A stretch of DNA of 6,125 nt from Palsa-504 sp050013055. GTDB lineage: Bacteria; Actinomycetota; Actinomycetes; Streptosporangiales; Streptosporangiaceae. Below, one piece after another: positions 1 to 5,929 of the stretch; position 1 is the stretch's first letter, and the number at the start of each line of letters is the position of its first letter. The notes beneath the pieces are model-generated. The model was not told the origin of the DNA and ran no database searches. It was given only the letters and a program-made list of their open reading frames with translations. The translations under genes were made by a program, and so were the position numbers. The stretch spans positions 1 to 6,125 of the forward strand of contig JBEKGC010000407.1 of assembly GCA_050013055.1 (NCBI GenBank). The letters run 5' to 3'.

Positions 1-2360
1 GCCACCGCCACGCCGAACCCGGTTCCGTCTCGGCGGACCCGGCTGTCCCAGCCGCCCAGCTGCGCGGCCTCGGCCAGCACCCTCCGGGCGCGCGGATCGG
101 CCAGCTGGTCCAGCCGGAACCGCACCGGGTCGGCGCCGGCCGTAGCGGCCAGTTCGTCCATAAACGACTCGATGGCGAAGACGTTGAGGTGCGCGCCGAG
201 CGAGCGCAAGGAGGACGTCCTGATCGGCATCTCCAGCAGCCGGTGCCGGGTGACACGCAAGTCCGGGATGTCATAACCGGGCACTGCGTTACGGGTGGAT
301 CCCATCGCGCCGGTGGGCGCCCCGTCCAGCGCGGCCGGCATCGAGCCGCCGTACCGGCCGTCGGCTAGCTGGGTCAGGGCGAGCAGGCGCGGCTCCCCGC
401 TGGTGCCGGGCCGGCCGATGAAGCCGTTGCTCCACACGTCCTGCCGCCAGCTCACGATCCGGCCCGCCGGATCCAGGCCGGCCGACAGCTGAGCCAGCAT
501 GGCAGGACCGAACGGAGCCCAGCGCATCTCGTCCTCACGGGTCCACTGGACCCGGACCGGCCGGCCCTCGGCCGCGCGGGCCAGCAGGACCGCGTCCATG
601 GCCGCGTCGTCCGCCCCGTTCTGGCCGTAGACGCCCGCCCCCTCCACGTGGTGGACGGTTACCTGCCCGGCCGCCAGCCCCAGCCCGGCCGCGATCGCCC
701 CGCGCAGGGCGAAGATGCCCTGGCTATGGCTCCACACCGTGACGGACCGGCCGTCCCAGCGAGCGATCGCGCAGCTGGGCGCCATTGACGCGTGGGCCAC
801 GAACGGGCGGGTGAACTCCGCGGTCAGCGTCCGGGTGGCCGAGGCGGCCGCGCCAGGATCGCGCTGCTCTACCACCGGCTCCGGTTCCGAGGGTGCGGCC
901 AGCAAGAATGCCCGCAGGTCGCGTTCGTCGGGCAGCGGACCTGGGGAGTCTGCCAGCTTCCATTGCGCTGCGCGGGCGACCCGTCGCGCCGCCCGCAGCG
1001 CCGCCCGGTCGGTCTCGGCCAGCACTCCGACGAACGAACCATCGCTCACCAGCGCCTCACCCGGCCCCAGCCCGATGGGCGGGAGTTCGCTGAGCTCCGC
1101 GGCCAGCGCAGGCGGACGCACCACCCGGCCGAACATCATGCCCGGCAGCACCAGGTCATGGATGAACCGCGGCCGCCCGGTGACCTTGTCCGGGAGATCC
1201 AGCCGCGGGGCAGGCCGTCCGGCCACGGTCCACTCGCCGGGCGGCCGCGTCGGCACCGGGTCGCCCGCCGCCCGGTCCAGCGTCCCGGCAGTGGCCAGCG
1301 ACCAGTAGCTCAGCCCTGTCGGCCGCCCGGACGCCAGGATCTGCCCGTCCGTCACGGTCAGCGCGGCCGGGCTGACGGCGAGCCGCGTCGAGGCCGCCGC
1401 GAGCAGCAGCGCGCGGGCCTGCGCACAGGCCTGACGGAGCGCCGAGCCGGAGTCCTGCACCGACCGGCTGCCGGCGGTAAATCCCTCGTCGGGGCTCATG
1501 CTCGTGCTGACCGGGGCCATCCGCACCCGGGTCAGGCCGAGCTCAAGTTCCTCGGCCGCCACCTGTGCCAGCGCGGTCCAGATGCCCTGCCCGTACTCGA
1601 CCTTGCCGACCCGGACCGTGACCTCCCCGCCGACGCCGAAATCGAGCCAGCGGCCCAGCACCGGGTTAGCCGCCAGGCTGGCCGGCAGCGCGCCCGCCGA
1701 CGCCGCTGTGGCGCCGCCCGCTGGGGCGCCGCCCGCTGGGGTCACGCCCGTTGAGGCGCCGCCCGCTGGGGTCACGCCCGCTGGGGTCACGCCCGTTGAG
1801 GCGCCGCCCGCTGGGGCGCCGCCCGTTTCCGCGGGGGCCGGTCCGGGCGAGGCGTCATTGGCCGGCCGCGGTCCGCTCGGCGGGGCGGCCGTCCCGGAGA
1901 CCTGCCCGGCGGCCCGCAGGACCGCGCGGACGATCCGGCCGTGGCTACCGCAACGGCACAGGTTGCCCTCCAGCGCCGCCCTGACCTCCTGCTCGTCCGG
2001 GGCGGGATTCTTCCGCAGCAGGTCCACCGCGGCCATGATCATGCCCGCGGTGCAGTAACCGCACTGAGCGGCCTGCTCGTCGAGAAAGGCCTGCTGGACC
2101 GGGTGGAGCAGACCGTCGGACGACAACCCCTCCACGGTCGTGACCGGGCCGTCAGCAGCCGAGACGGGCAGGTCGCACGACGAACGGGCCTGACCGTCGA
2201 CCAGCACCATGCACGCGCCGCACAGGCCGAGCCCGCAGCCGAAGCCCGGCCCGGCCAGGCCAACGTCGTGCCGCAGGACGTCAAGCAGCGGGGTGTCCGG
2301 CTCACACCTGACGGTGTGCTCGGCCCCGTTGACGACCAGGAAGAATTCTTCCGTCTCCAT
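1..2360 (-). CDS. Fused [2Fe-2S]/molybdopterin-binding dehydrogenase (nicotinate/isoquinoline dehydrogenase-like), 3' end outside window
   Basis: An open frame reads without a stop from the ATG at 2360 down to base 1, giving 786 visible residues; the C-terminus lies beyond the left edge. Residues 1-150 are a two-cluster ferredoxin module. The plant-type cluster uses C42, C47, C50 and C62, and the second cluster uses C100, C103, C135 and C137, so all eight ligands are present. Residues about 178-218 are a pentapeptide-repeat linker. From about residue 229 comes the molybdenum-cofactor module, with GKVEYGQG (252-259), HASMAPSC (from 523), YGQNGADD (578-585) and a late LGAHLNVFAIESFMDELA stretch, all typical of the nicotinate dehydrogenase B/isoquinoline oxidoreductase type. 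Such enzymes hydroxylate N-heterocycles or oxidise aldehydes with water as oxygen source. No FAD domain is seen, so electrons probably leave through the iron-sulfur clusters to a cytochrome or quinone. The active-site glutamate expected near the C-terminus is out of view. The gene is divergent from the hydrolase gene. The family assignment is secure; the substrate is not known. Confidence 0.93.
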   Translation of the reverse strand, partial: METEEFFLVVNGAEHTVRCEPDTPLLDVLRHDVGLAGPGFGCGLGLCGACMVLVDGQARSSCDLPVSAADGPVTTVEGLSSDGLLHPVQQAFLDEQAAQCGYCTAGMIMAAVDLLRKNPAPDEQEVRAALEGNLCRCGSHGRIVRAVLRAAGQVSGTAAPPSGPRPANDASPGPAPAETGGAPAGGASTGVTPAGVTPAGGASTGVTPAGGAPAGGATAASAGALPASLAANPVLGRWLDFGVGGEVTVRVGKVEYGQGIWTALAQVAAEELELGLTRVRMAPVSTSMSPDEGFTAGSRSVQDSGSALRQACAQARALLLAAASTRLAVSPAALTVTDGQILASGRPTGLSYWSLATAGTLDRAAGDPVPTRPPGEWTVAGRPAPRLDLPDKVTGRPRFIHDLVLPGMMFGRVVRPPALAAELSELPPIGLGPGEALVSDGSFVGVLAETDRAALRAARRVARAAQWKLADSPGPLPDERDLRAFLLAAPSEPEPVVEQRDPGAAASATRTLTAEFTRPFVAHASMAPSCAIARWDGRSVTVWSHSQGIFALRGAIAAGLGLAAGQVTVHHVEGAGVYGQNGADDAAMDAVLLARAAEGRPVRVQWTREDEMRWAPFGPAMLAQLSAGLDPAGRIVSWRQDVWSNGFIGRPGTSGEPRLLALTQLADGRYGGSMPAALDGAPTGAMGSTRNAVPGYDIPDLRVTRHRLLEMPIRTSSLRSLGAHLNVFAIESFMDELAATAGADPVRFRLDQLADPRARRVLAEAAQLGGWDSRVRRDGTGFGVAV
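1711..1830 (-). repeat. 15-bp tandem repeat, 8 units, coding for a pentapeptide linker
   Basis: Eight consecutive 15-bp units fill 120 bp exactly. On the plus strand the unit types are GCGCCGCCCGCTGGG (1711, 1726, 1756, 1801), GTCACGCCCGTTGAG (1741, 1786), GTCACGCCCGCTGGG (1771) and a diverged last unit at 1816. The repeat length is a multiple of three, so the minus-strand frame is kept. It reads as pentapeptides of the form PAGGA, STGVT and PAGVT (residues about 178-217) between the iron-sulfur and molybdenum modules. Proline, alanine, glycine and threonine dominate, so the linker should be flexible and unfolded. The block GCGCC/GTCAC/GTCAC-TTGAG order is itself partly repeated (1741-1770 against 1786-1815), which fits duplication by slippage or unequal recombination. 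Confidence 0.95.
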
Positions 2361-2363
2361 AAT

Positions 2364-2370
2364 CTCCCTC
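2364..2370 (-). promoter_or_regulatory. Ribosome binding site of the molybdenum hydroxylase gene
   Basis: On the minus strand GAGGGAG lies three bases before the ATG at 2360. Its GAGGG core is five bases away. It supports this start, which also puts the first ferredoxin strand (FFLVVNG) at the normal distance from the N-terminus. Confidence 0.7.
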
Positions 2371-2447
2371 GAAGAGCAGGGCCTGTCGGAGCGGGCCCTC
2401 GACGGCACGCCGGTCAGGGTCCTGGCTGTGGCGGACCGGCCACGGTG

Positions 2448-2476
2448 TTGACCCACGTCTCCCACCAGGGTATGCA
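2448..2476 (+). promoter_or_regulatory. Candidate sigma-A-type promoter of the hydrolase-propeller unit
   Basis: TTGACC (2448-2453) matches the -35 consensus at five of six bases. It is followed after exactly 17 bases by TATGCA (2471-2476), which has the TAT start of a -10 box but a poor right half. Transcription would begin near 2483, about 37 bases before the start codon. The -10 overlaps the left arm of the palindrome at 2473-2486. Confidence 0.4.
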
Positions 2477-2486
2477 TTCGTTTGCA
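2473..2486. promoter_or_regulatory. Operator-like palindrome 1 (LacI/GalR style)
   Basis: TGCATTCGTTTGCA is an inverted repeat with outer TGCA arms and a central CG; five of seven positions pair. LacI/GalR-family operators commonly have a CG-centred palindrome with this kind of arm. It overlaps the proposed -10 and start point, where a bound protein would block transcription. A similar site lies before the dehydrogenase gene at 4899. Confidence 0.45.
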
Positions 2487-2506
2487 GAGACGTTGAAGCG
2501 ACCGCT

Positions 2507-2512
2507 GGAGGG
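2507..2512 (+). promoter_or_regulatory. Ribosome binding site deciding the hydrolase start
   Basis: GGAGGG lies seven bases before the ATG at 2520. An in-frame ATG at 2472 has AGGG only one base away and lies upstream of the predicted transcript start, so 2520 is preferred. Confidence 0.75.
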
Positions 2513-2519
2513 ACCTGAC

Positions 2520-3602
2520 ATGGATGACAGGCTAGCCATGGCCATCTCGCACTGGGCGCCGCGATTCACCACCAATGGCGTGACCGCGGCGGACTTCGAC
2601 CGGATCACCCGCGATCTGCCCTCCTGGGACGAGTGGTGCTCGGCCTGGAGCGCGGTCGCCGCCGAACACGAGCAACTCGGCCGGGACGCGCTCAAAGCGG
2701 GCCGGACGATCTCGGCCGGGGAGCACCTGTCCCGGGCCGCCCTCTACTTCCACTTTGCCAAGTTCCTGTTTGTCAGCGACCTGGACCAGATGCGGGCCGC
2801 GCACGGGCGGGCGGTGAGCTGCCTGACCGACGCGCTGCCCTATCTGGATCCGCCCGGCCGCCGGGTCGAGATCCCGTTTGAAGGATCGCGGATGGTCGGC
2901 GTCCTGCGCTCACCGGCCGGCCCTGGACCCCATCCGGTCATGATCATGATCCCCGGACTTGACTCGGCCAAGGAAGAACTCCGCAGCACCGAGGAGCTGT
3001 TCCTCCAGCGCGGTATCGCCACCTTCAGCGTGGACGGGCCCGGCCAGGGTGAGGCCGAGTACGACCTGGCCATCAGGGGTGACTGGGAGGTGCCAGGCGC
3101 CGCCATCATCGACCAGCTGAGTGCCGAGGAGGGGCTCGACCCGGACCGGATCGGCGTCTGGGGCGTCAGCCTCGGCGGGTACTACGCGCCGCGGGTGGCC
3201 AGCGGCGACCCCCGGGTCAAAGCGTGTATCGCGCTGGCCGGGCCGTACTCCTTCGACGACGGCTGGGACAGTCGCCCCGTCCTCACCCGCGAGGCGTTCC
3301 GGGTCCGGTCCTTCTCGCCGGATGAGGACACCGCCCGCCGCCGGTCGGCGGAGCTGACCATGGCCGGCCGGGCCGAGCTGATCACCTGCCCGCTGCTGGC
3401 GATCATGGGGAAGCTCGACCGGCTCATCCCCTGGCAGCACGCGCAGCGGCTGGTGGATGAGGCGTCAGGTCCGGCCCAGTTGCTGCTGCTCGAAAAGGGC
3501 AACCACGGCTGCGCGAACCTGGCCCCGTTCCACCGGCAGGCCACCGCCGACTGGGCCGCCGAACAGCTCGGCGGGACGGTAAGCCGGGCCACCGCGCGCT
3601 GA
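2520..3602 (+). CDS. Alpha/beta hydrolase, 2,6-dihydroxypseudooxynicotine hydrolase-like (C-C bond hydrolase family)
   Basis: 360 residues. About 110 mostly helical residues precede a standard alpha/beta hydrolase core. The oxyanion segment is PGLDSAKEE (145-153), then DGPGQGE (172-178), the nucleophile elbow GVSLGG with S217, the acid in GKLD (D300) and the base in GNHG (H329). From memory, the nicotine-pathway enzyme of Arthrobacter has the same architecture and the same triad numbers (Ser217, Asp300, His329), together with the GLxSxKEE and DGPGQGE motifs. That enzyme cleaves a C-C bond next to a carbonyl, as do related fungal polyketide-shortening hydrolases. No signal peptide is seen, so it should be cytoplasmic. 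The stop overlaps the next start (TGATG), so the two genes are probably translationally coupled. A frame open upstream of 2520 is the shadow of the minus-strand gene. An ordinary esterase is possible; the true substrate is unknown. Confidence 0.88.
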   Translation: MDDRLAMAISHWAPRFTTNGVTAADFDRITRDLPSWDEWCSAWSAVAAEHEQLGRDALKAGRTISAGEHLSRAALYFHFAKFLFVSDLDQMRAAHGRAVSCLTDALPYLDPPGRRVEIPFEGSRMVGVLRSPAGPGPHPVMIMIPGLDSAKEELRSTEELFLQRGIATFSVDGPGQGEAEYDLAIRGDWEVPGAAIIDQLSAEEGLDPDRIGVWGVSLGGYYAPRVASGDPRVKACIALAGPYSFDDGWDSRPVLTREAFRVRSFSPDEDTARRRSAELTMAGRAELITCPLLAIMGKLDRLIPWQHAQRLVDEASGPAQLLLLEKGNHGCANLAPFHRQATADWAAEQLGGTVSRATAR

Positions 3603-4801
3603 TGCAGCCGCGAACCCCGGTCGCGAGCTCGGCCGGCCTGAGGCTGCTGGCCCGCCACGACCTCGGCGGTTACGGCGACGGCATGCAGGTCGTCCGCAGC
3701 GGCCACGCGCTGTACGTAGGGCACACCGGGACCACAGGGATGGGCACCTCGGTGCTTGACGTCACCGATCCGGCCCGCCCCGTCCTGGTCAGCCAGTGGC
3801 CGGCGCCCCCTCGCACGCACACGCACAAGGTCCAGGTCGCCGACGGGCTGCTGCTCGTCAACCACGAGAAGTTTCCCTACCGGGCGGTGATGTCCGGGCC
3901 GTTCTCGGCCGGCCTGGCGGTCTACGAGCTGACCGACCCGCTGCGCCCGCGCGAGATCGGATTCTGGCGCAGCGGCGGCCGGGGTGTGCACCGGATCGTC
4001 TGGACTGGCGGCCGCTACGCGCACATGTCCGCGATCCCCAGCGGATTCCGTGACCGCATCTGGGTGGTGCTTGACCTGGCCGACCCGGTCCGGCCGGCCG
4101 AGGTGGCCCGGTGGTGGTGGCCGGGCCAGCGGGAGGACGAGTCACCCGGCTGGCCGGCCGGTGAGCGTTACGCCGCTCACCACGCCCTGGTCGCCGGCGA
4201 CCGGGCCTACCTTGGCTACGACGACGCGGGCCTGGTGGTCCTTGACGTCTCCGACCTGACCAGGCCGCGCCAGGCCGGCCACCTGAGCTGGGCCGGCGGG
4301 TCCACGCACACCTGCCTGCCGCTGCCCGGCCGGGGACTGGTGGTGGCCACCGACGAGCAGGTCGCAGACGGACCGCACGCGCCGCGGCGGGCGGTCCGGG
4401 TGATCGACGTGGCCGGGCCCGAGCCGCGGGTGCTGGCCGTGTGCCCGCACCCGGACGGATTCGACGAGCTTCCGCTCCGCTTCGGCGCTCACAACCTGCA
4501 CGAGAACTCACCCGGCGGCTACCGCAGCGAGCAGCTGGTGTTCGCCACCTACTTCAGTGCGGGCGTGCGCGTCTACGACCTGGCCGACCCGGCCCATCCG
4601 GCCGAGGTCGCGCACTGGGTGCCCGAGCCGCCCGACGGCCAGCCGGTGCCGCAGGTCAACGACCTGTTCGTGGACGAGGGCGGCCTGCTGTGGGTCACCG
4701 ACCGGATCGGCGGCGGTCTGTACGTGCTGGCGCCGGAACCCTCGCTGGCCGCGCTCATGGCCCAAGCCAGCTCGACCCCCGCCCCAAACCCGCGCCCCTA
4801 G
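3602..4801 (+). CDS. LVIVD-repeat seven-bladed beta-propeller protein
   Basis: 399 residues with no signal peptide. Blade-like repeats ending in a VLDVTDPxRP-type strand and turn occur at about 28-66, 73-123, 129-175, 193-230, 234-284, 295-342 and 350-379. Examples are VLDVTDPARP, VYELTDPLRP, VLDLADPVRP, VLDVSDLTRP and VYDLADPAHP. This is the LVIVD repeat pattern, a family with no well-defined activity. The innermost strand of five blades opens with histidine: HTHK (73-76), VHRI (129-132), HHAL (193-196), THTC (235-238) and HNLHEN (297-302). No clear ribosome binding site precedes the ATG, which overlaps the hydrolase stop by one base, so translation probably depends on coupling. The last ten residues (STPAPNPRP) come from the C-rich repeat that contains the stop codon. 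It may be a metal-binding enzyme or a binding partner of the hydrolase; this is inference. Confidence 0.82.
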   Translation: MQPRTPVASSAGLRLLARHDLGGYGDGMQVVRSGHALYVGHTGTTGMGTSVLDVTDPARPVLVSQWPAPPRTHTHKVQVADGLLLVNHEKFPYRAVMSGPFSAGLAVYELTDPLRPREIGFWRSGGRGVHRIVWTGGRYAHMSAIPSGFRDRIWVVLDLADPVRPAEVARWWWPGQREDESPGWPAGERYAAHHALVAGDRAYLGYDDAGLVVLDVSDLTRPRQAGHLSWAGGSTHTCLPLPGRGLVVATDEQVADGPHAPRRAVRVIDVAGPEPRVLAVCPHPDGFDELPLRFGAHNLHENSPGGYRSEQLVFATYFSAGVRVYDLADPAHPAEVAHWVPEPPDGQPVPQVNDLFVDEGGLLWVTDRIGGGLYVLAPEPSLAALMAQASSTPAPNPRP

Positions 4802-4892
4802 CCCATGCCCTTACCCAAATCTGCGCCCCTAGCCCATCCCCCTACCCCAAACCCCCGCCCCGGAGGCCCCGCCCCGCGATTCGGCGCCCCTA
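4761..4892. repeat. C-rich imperfect 31-bp direct repeats spanning the propeller stop codon
   Basis: GCGCCCCTAGCCCAT occurs at 4792 and again 31 bp later at 4823; the unit continues as a C-rich tract with CCCAAA near its end. The preceding 31 bp (4761-4791) share the C-rich CCCCAAACCC tail, and GCGCCCCTA returns at 4884, 61 bp after the second copy. The plus strand here has 16 runs of three or more C (4776-4890), so the minus strand has the matching G-runs. The TAG at 4799-4801 lies inside the repeat. There is no hairpin with a T-run, so no ordinary terminator is seen. Confidence 0.8.
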
Positions 4893-4898
4893 CTAGGA

Positions 4899-4912
4899 TG
4901 CAAACGATTGTG
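4899..4912. promoter_or_regulatory. Operator-like palindrome 2 (LacI/GalR style)
   Basis: TGCAAACGATTGTG contains CAAACGATTG, which fits a CAAnCGnTTG core with a central CG. Read on the opposite strand, the site at 2473-2486 is TGCAAACGAATGCA and matches this one at 11 of 14 positions, including the first nine in a row. It abuts the -10 element at 4912-4917, a usual place for a repressor. Confidence 0.45.
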
Positions 4913-4917
4913 ATAAT
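4909..4917 (+). promoter_or_regulatory. Extended -10 promoter of the dehydrogenase unit
   Basis: TGTGATAAT combines a TGn extension with GATAAT, five of six bases of the consensus -10, in a stretch that is AT-rich for this genome. No good -35 is visible 16-19 bases upstream, which is common for extended -10 promoters. Transcription should start at about 4924-4926. Confidence 0.5.
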
Positions 4918-4928
4918 CTCGCCGAGTG

Positions 4929-4985
4929 ATGAGGCGCTGGTGCGATGGTCACTGCGGTAGGGCTATGCAGGAGGGGACGTCGTGA
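4929..4985 (+). CDS. Possible 18-codon leader peptide (upstream ORF)
   Basis: ATG at 4929 opens a frame reading MRRWCDGHCGRAMQEGTS that ends in TGA at 4983-4985. The stop overlaps the dehydrogenase GTG/ATG start region (GTGATG). A GTG in the same frame at 4926 sits about where transcription should begin, so the leader could be translated from a leaderless mRNA. Its 3' end contains the ribosome binding site of the dehydrogenase gene, so ribosomes on the leader could affect that start. No homologue is recognised, and an ORF this short can arise by chance. Confidence 0.25.
   Translation: MRRWCDGHCGRAMQEGTS
4970..4976 (+). promoter_or_regulatory. Ribosome binding site of the dehydrogenase gene
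   Basis: GGAGGGG lies five bases before GTG 4982 and eight before ATG 4985. Counted from the GGAGG core the distances are 7 and 10, so either start can be used. Confidence 0.75.
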
Positions 4986-5929
4986 TGGCATACCGTGCGC
5001 TTGAGCGGCCGAGGATCGGCTGGATCGGGGCAGGCCGGATGGGCCTGCAGATGGCTTCCAGGCTCCTCGACGCGGGGCACGACGTGGCCATCTACAACCG
5101 GACCGCGGCCAAGGCGGCCCCCGTCGTCGAACGCGGAGCCGTCGCCGTGGACCGGCCCGCGGCCCTGGCCGACCGCGACGTGGTGTTCATCATGGTGTCG
5201 GGCTCCGATGACCTGCTGCAGGTGACGACAGGGGTTAACGGGGTGCTGACCGATCCCGGCCACTCGCCCGCGCTGCTCGTGGACTTCTCCACGGTCTCGA
5301 TGGACGCCTCCGCCGCGGTCCGGGACGCGGGCCGGGAACGGCGGACCGATTTCCTGGCCGCGCCGGTCAGTGGCAACCCGAAGGTGGTGAGCGCGGGCAA
5401 GCTCTCGCTGGCGGTATCGGGCCCGGCCGGCACCTTCGCGGCGGCCGAGCCGCTGCTGACGCTGTTCGGCGCGCGGGTCACCTACGTCGGCGACGACGAG
5501 GTGGCGCGGCTGGTCAAGATCTGCCACAACGTGCTGCTCGGCGTGGTGATCCAGGCGCTGTCTGAGGTAACCGTGCTGGCCGAGAAGGGCGGCGCCAGCC
5601 GGGCCGCGTTCCTTGAGTTCATCAACCACTCGGTGCTTGGGTCCATGTTCACCAGGTACAAGTCACCGGCGCTCGTCAACCTGGATTTCACCCCCACGTT
5701 CACCAACCCGCTGCTGCTTAAGGACTTTGACCTGGGTCTGGCGGCGGCGCGTGACCTGCAGGCACCGATGCCGGTGGCCTCGGTCGCCGCGGCTATGGTG
5801 GCCTCCGCGCTGGGCGCCGGCTACCGGACCGAGGACTTCGCCACGCTCCTCCTGGAGCAGGCCAGGCGCTCTGGCATCACCCTGGCCGCCGAGAACGTCA
5901 AGGTCGACGACGGGCTGGCGGGCTCGTGA
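4982..5929 (+). CDS. NAD(P)-dependent beta-hydroxyacid dehydrogenase (3-hydroxyisobutyrate dehydrogenase family)
   Basis: 315 residues from GTG 4982, 314 from ATG 4985; the usual family length is about 290-310. The N-terminal Rossmann fold has IGWIGAGRMG with G16, G18 and G21. The second strand ends in YNRT (38-41), where the arginine and threonine point to NADP(H) rather than NAD(H). The substrate-binding loop is DFSTVS (101-106) followed by APVSGNPKVVSAGKL (127-141). The catalytic lysine is K179 with N183 (K-x3-N), and the C-terminal helical domain has the K246-D247 pair. These enzymes oxidise 3-hydroxyacids to semialdehydes or reduce semialdehydes and imines. The loop has SGNP where classic members have SGG, so the substrate may differ from 3-hydroxyisobutyrate. 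The stop overlaps the next start by four bases (GTGA), so the two genes form an operon. The family is certain; the substrate is not. Confidence 0.9.
   Translation: MMAYRALERPRIGWIGAGRMGLQMASRLLDAGHDVAIYNRTAAKAAPVVERGAVAVDRPAALADRDVVFIMVSGSDDLLQVTTGVNGVLTDPGHSPALLVDFSTVSMDASAAVRDAGRERRTDFLAAPVSGNPKVVSAGKLSLAVSGPAGTFAAAEPLLTLFGARVTYVGDDEVARLVKICHNVLLGVVIQALSEVTVLAEKGGASRAAFLEFINHSVLGSMFTRYKSPALVNLDFTPTFTNPLLLKDFDLGLAAARDLQAPMPVASVAAAMVASALGAGYRTEDFATLLLEQARRSGITLAAENVKVDDGLAGS

Larger units (their letters stand above)
2361..2519. other. Divergent intergenic region
   Basis: These 159 bp separate the two outward-facing genes and should hold both promoters. The right half carries a plus-strand promoter candidate and a 14-bp palindrome. 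For the minus strand no good promoter is visible; TACCCT, read right to left from about 2472, is a weak -10 candidate next to the palindrome. The left half (2371-2445) is GC-rich with no structure I can name. Confidence 0.6.
4802..4981. other. Intergenic region between the two plus-strand units
   Basis: The first half is the C-rich repeat tract. The second half (4893-4981) is less GC-biased and holds, in order, a small CCTACTAGG palindrome (4889-4897), an operator-like site, an extended -10 element, a possible leader ORF and the ribosome binding site of the dehydrogenase gene. A separate promoter here means the dehydrogenase and M24 genes need not rely on read-through from the propeller gene. 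Confidence 0.6.

Noticed and set aside
523..850. Loss of the Glu in the HAPMEP-type motif of the molybdenum domain (HASMAPSC here)
   Set aside because: The nicotinate dehydrogenase-like branch commonly has a different residue here, so it is a subfamily trait rather than a sign of a dead enzyme.
1711..1830. CRISPR-like array
   Set aside because: The 15-bp units are adjacent with no spacers and keep the reading frame of the gene around them.
295..2058. Several plus-strand open frames of 65-320 codons across the left third
   Set aside because: They are antisense shadows of the molybdenum hydroxylase gene, made long by high GC. Their translations are low-complexity Arg/Pro/Ala text with no recognisable domain.
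1941..2519. N-terminal extension of the hydrolase frame upstream of 2520
   Set aside because: It overlaps the minus-strand hydroxylase, whose iron-sulfur motifs are unmistakable. The translated extension is Arg/Gly/Pro-rich with no domain, and a good ribosome binding site sits just before 2520.
3182..4511. Long minus-strand frames opposite the hydrolase and propeller genes
   Set aside because: The plus-strand proteins have clear catalytic motifs or blade repeats, while the antisense products are Arg/Gly/Pro-rich and show none.
4802..4900. Rho-independent terminator after the propeller gene
   Set aside because: No stable hairpin followed by a T-run was found, only C-rich repeats and the 9-bp palindrome CCTACTAGG.
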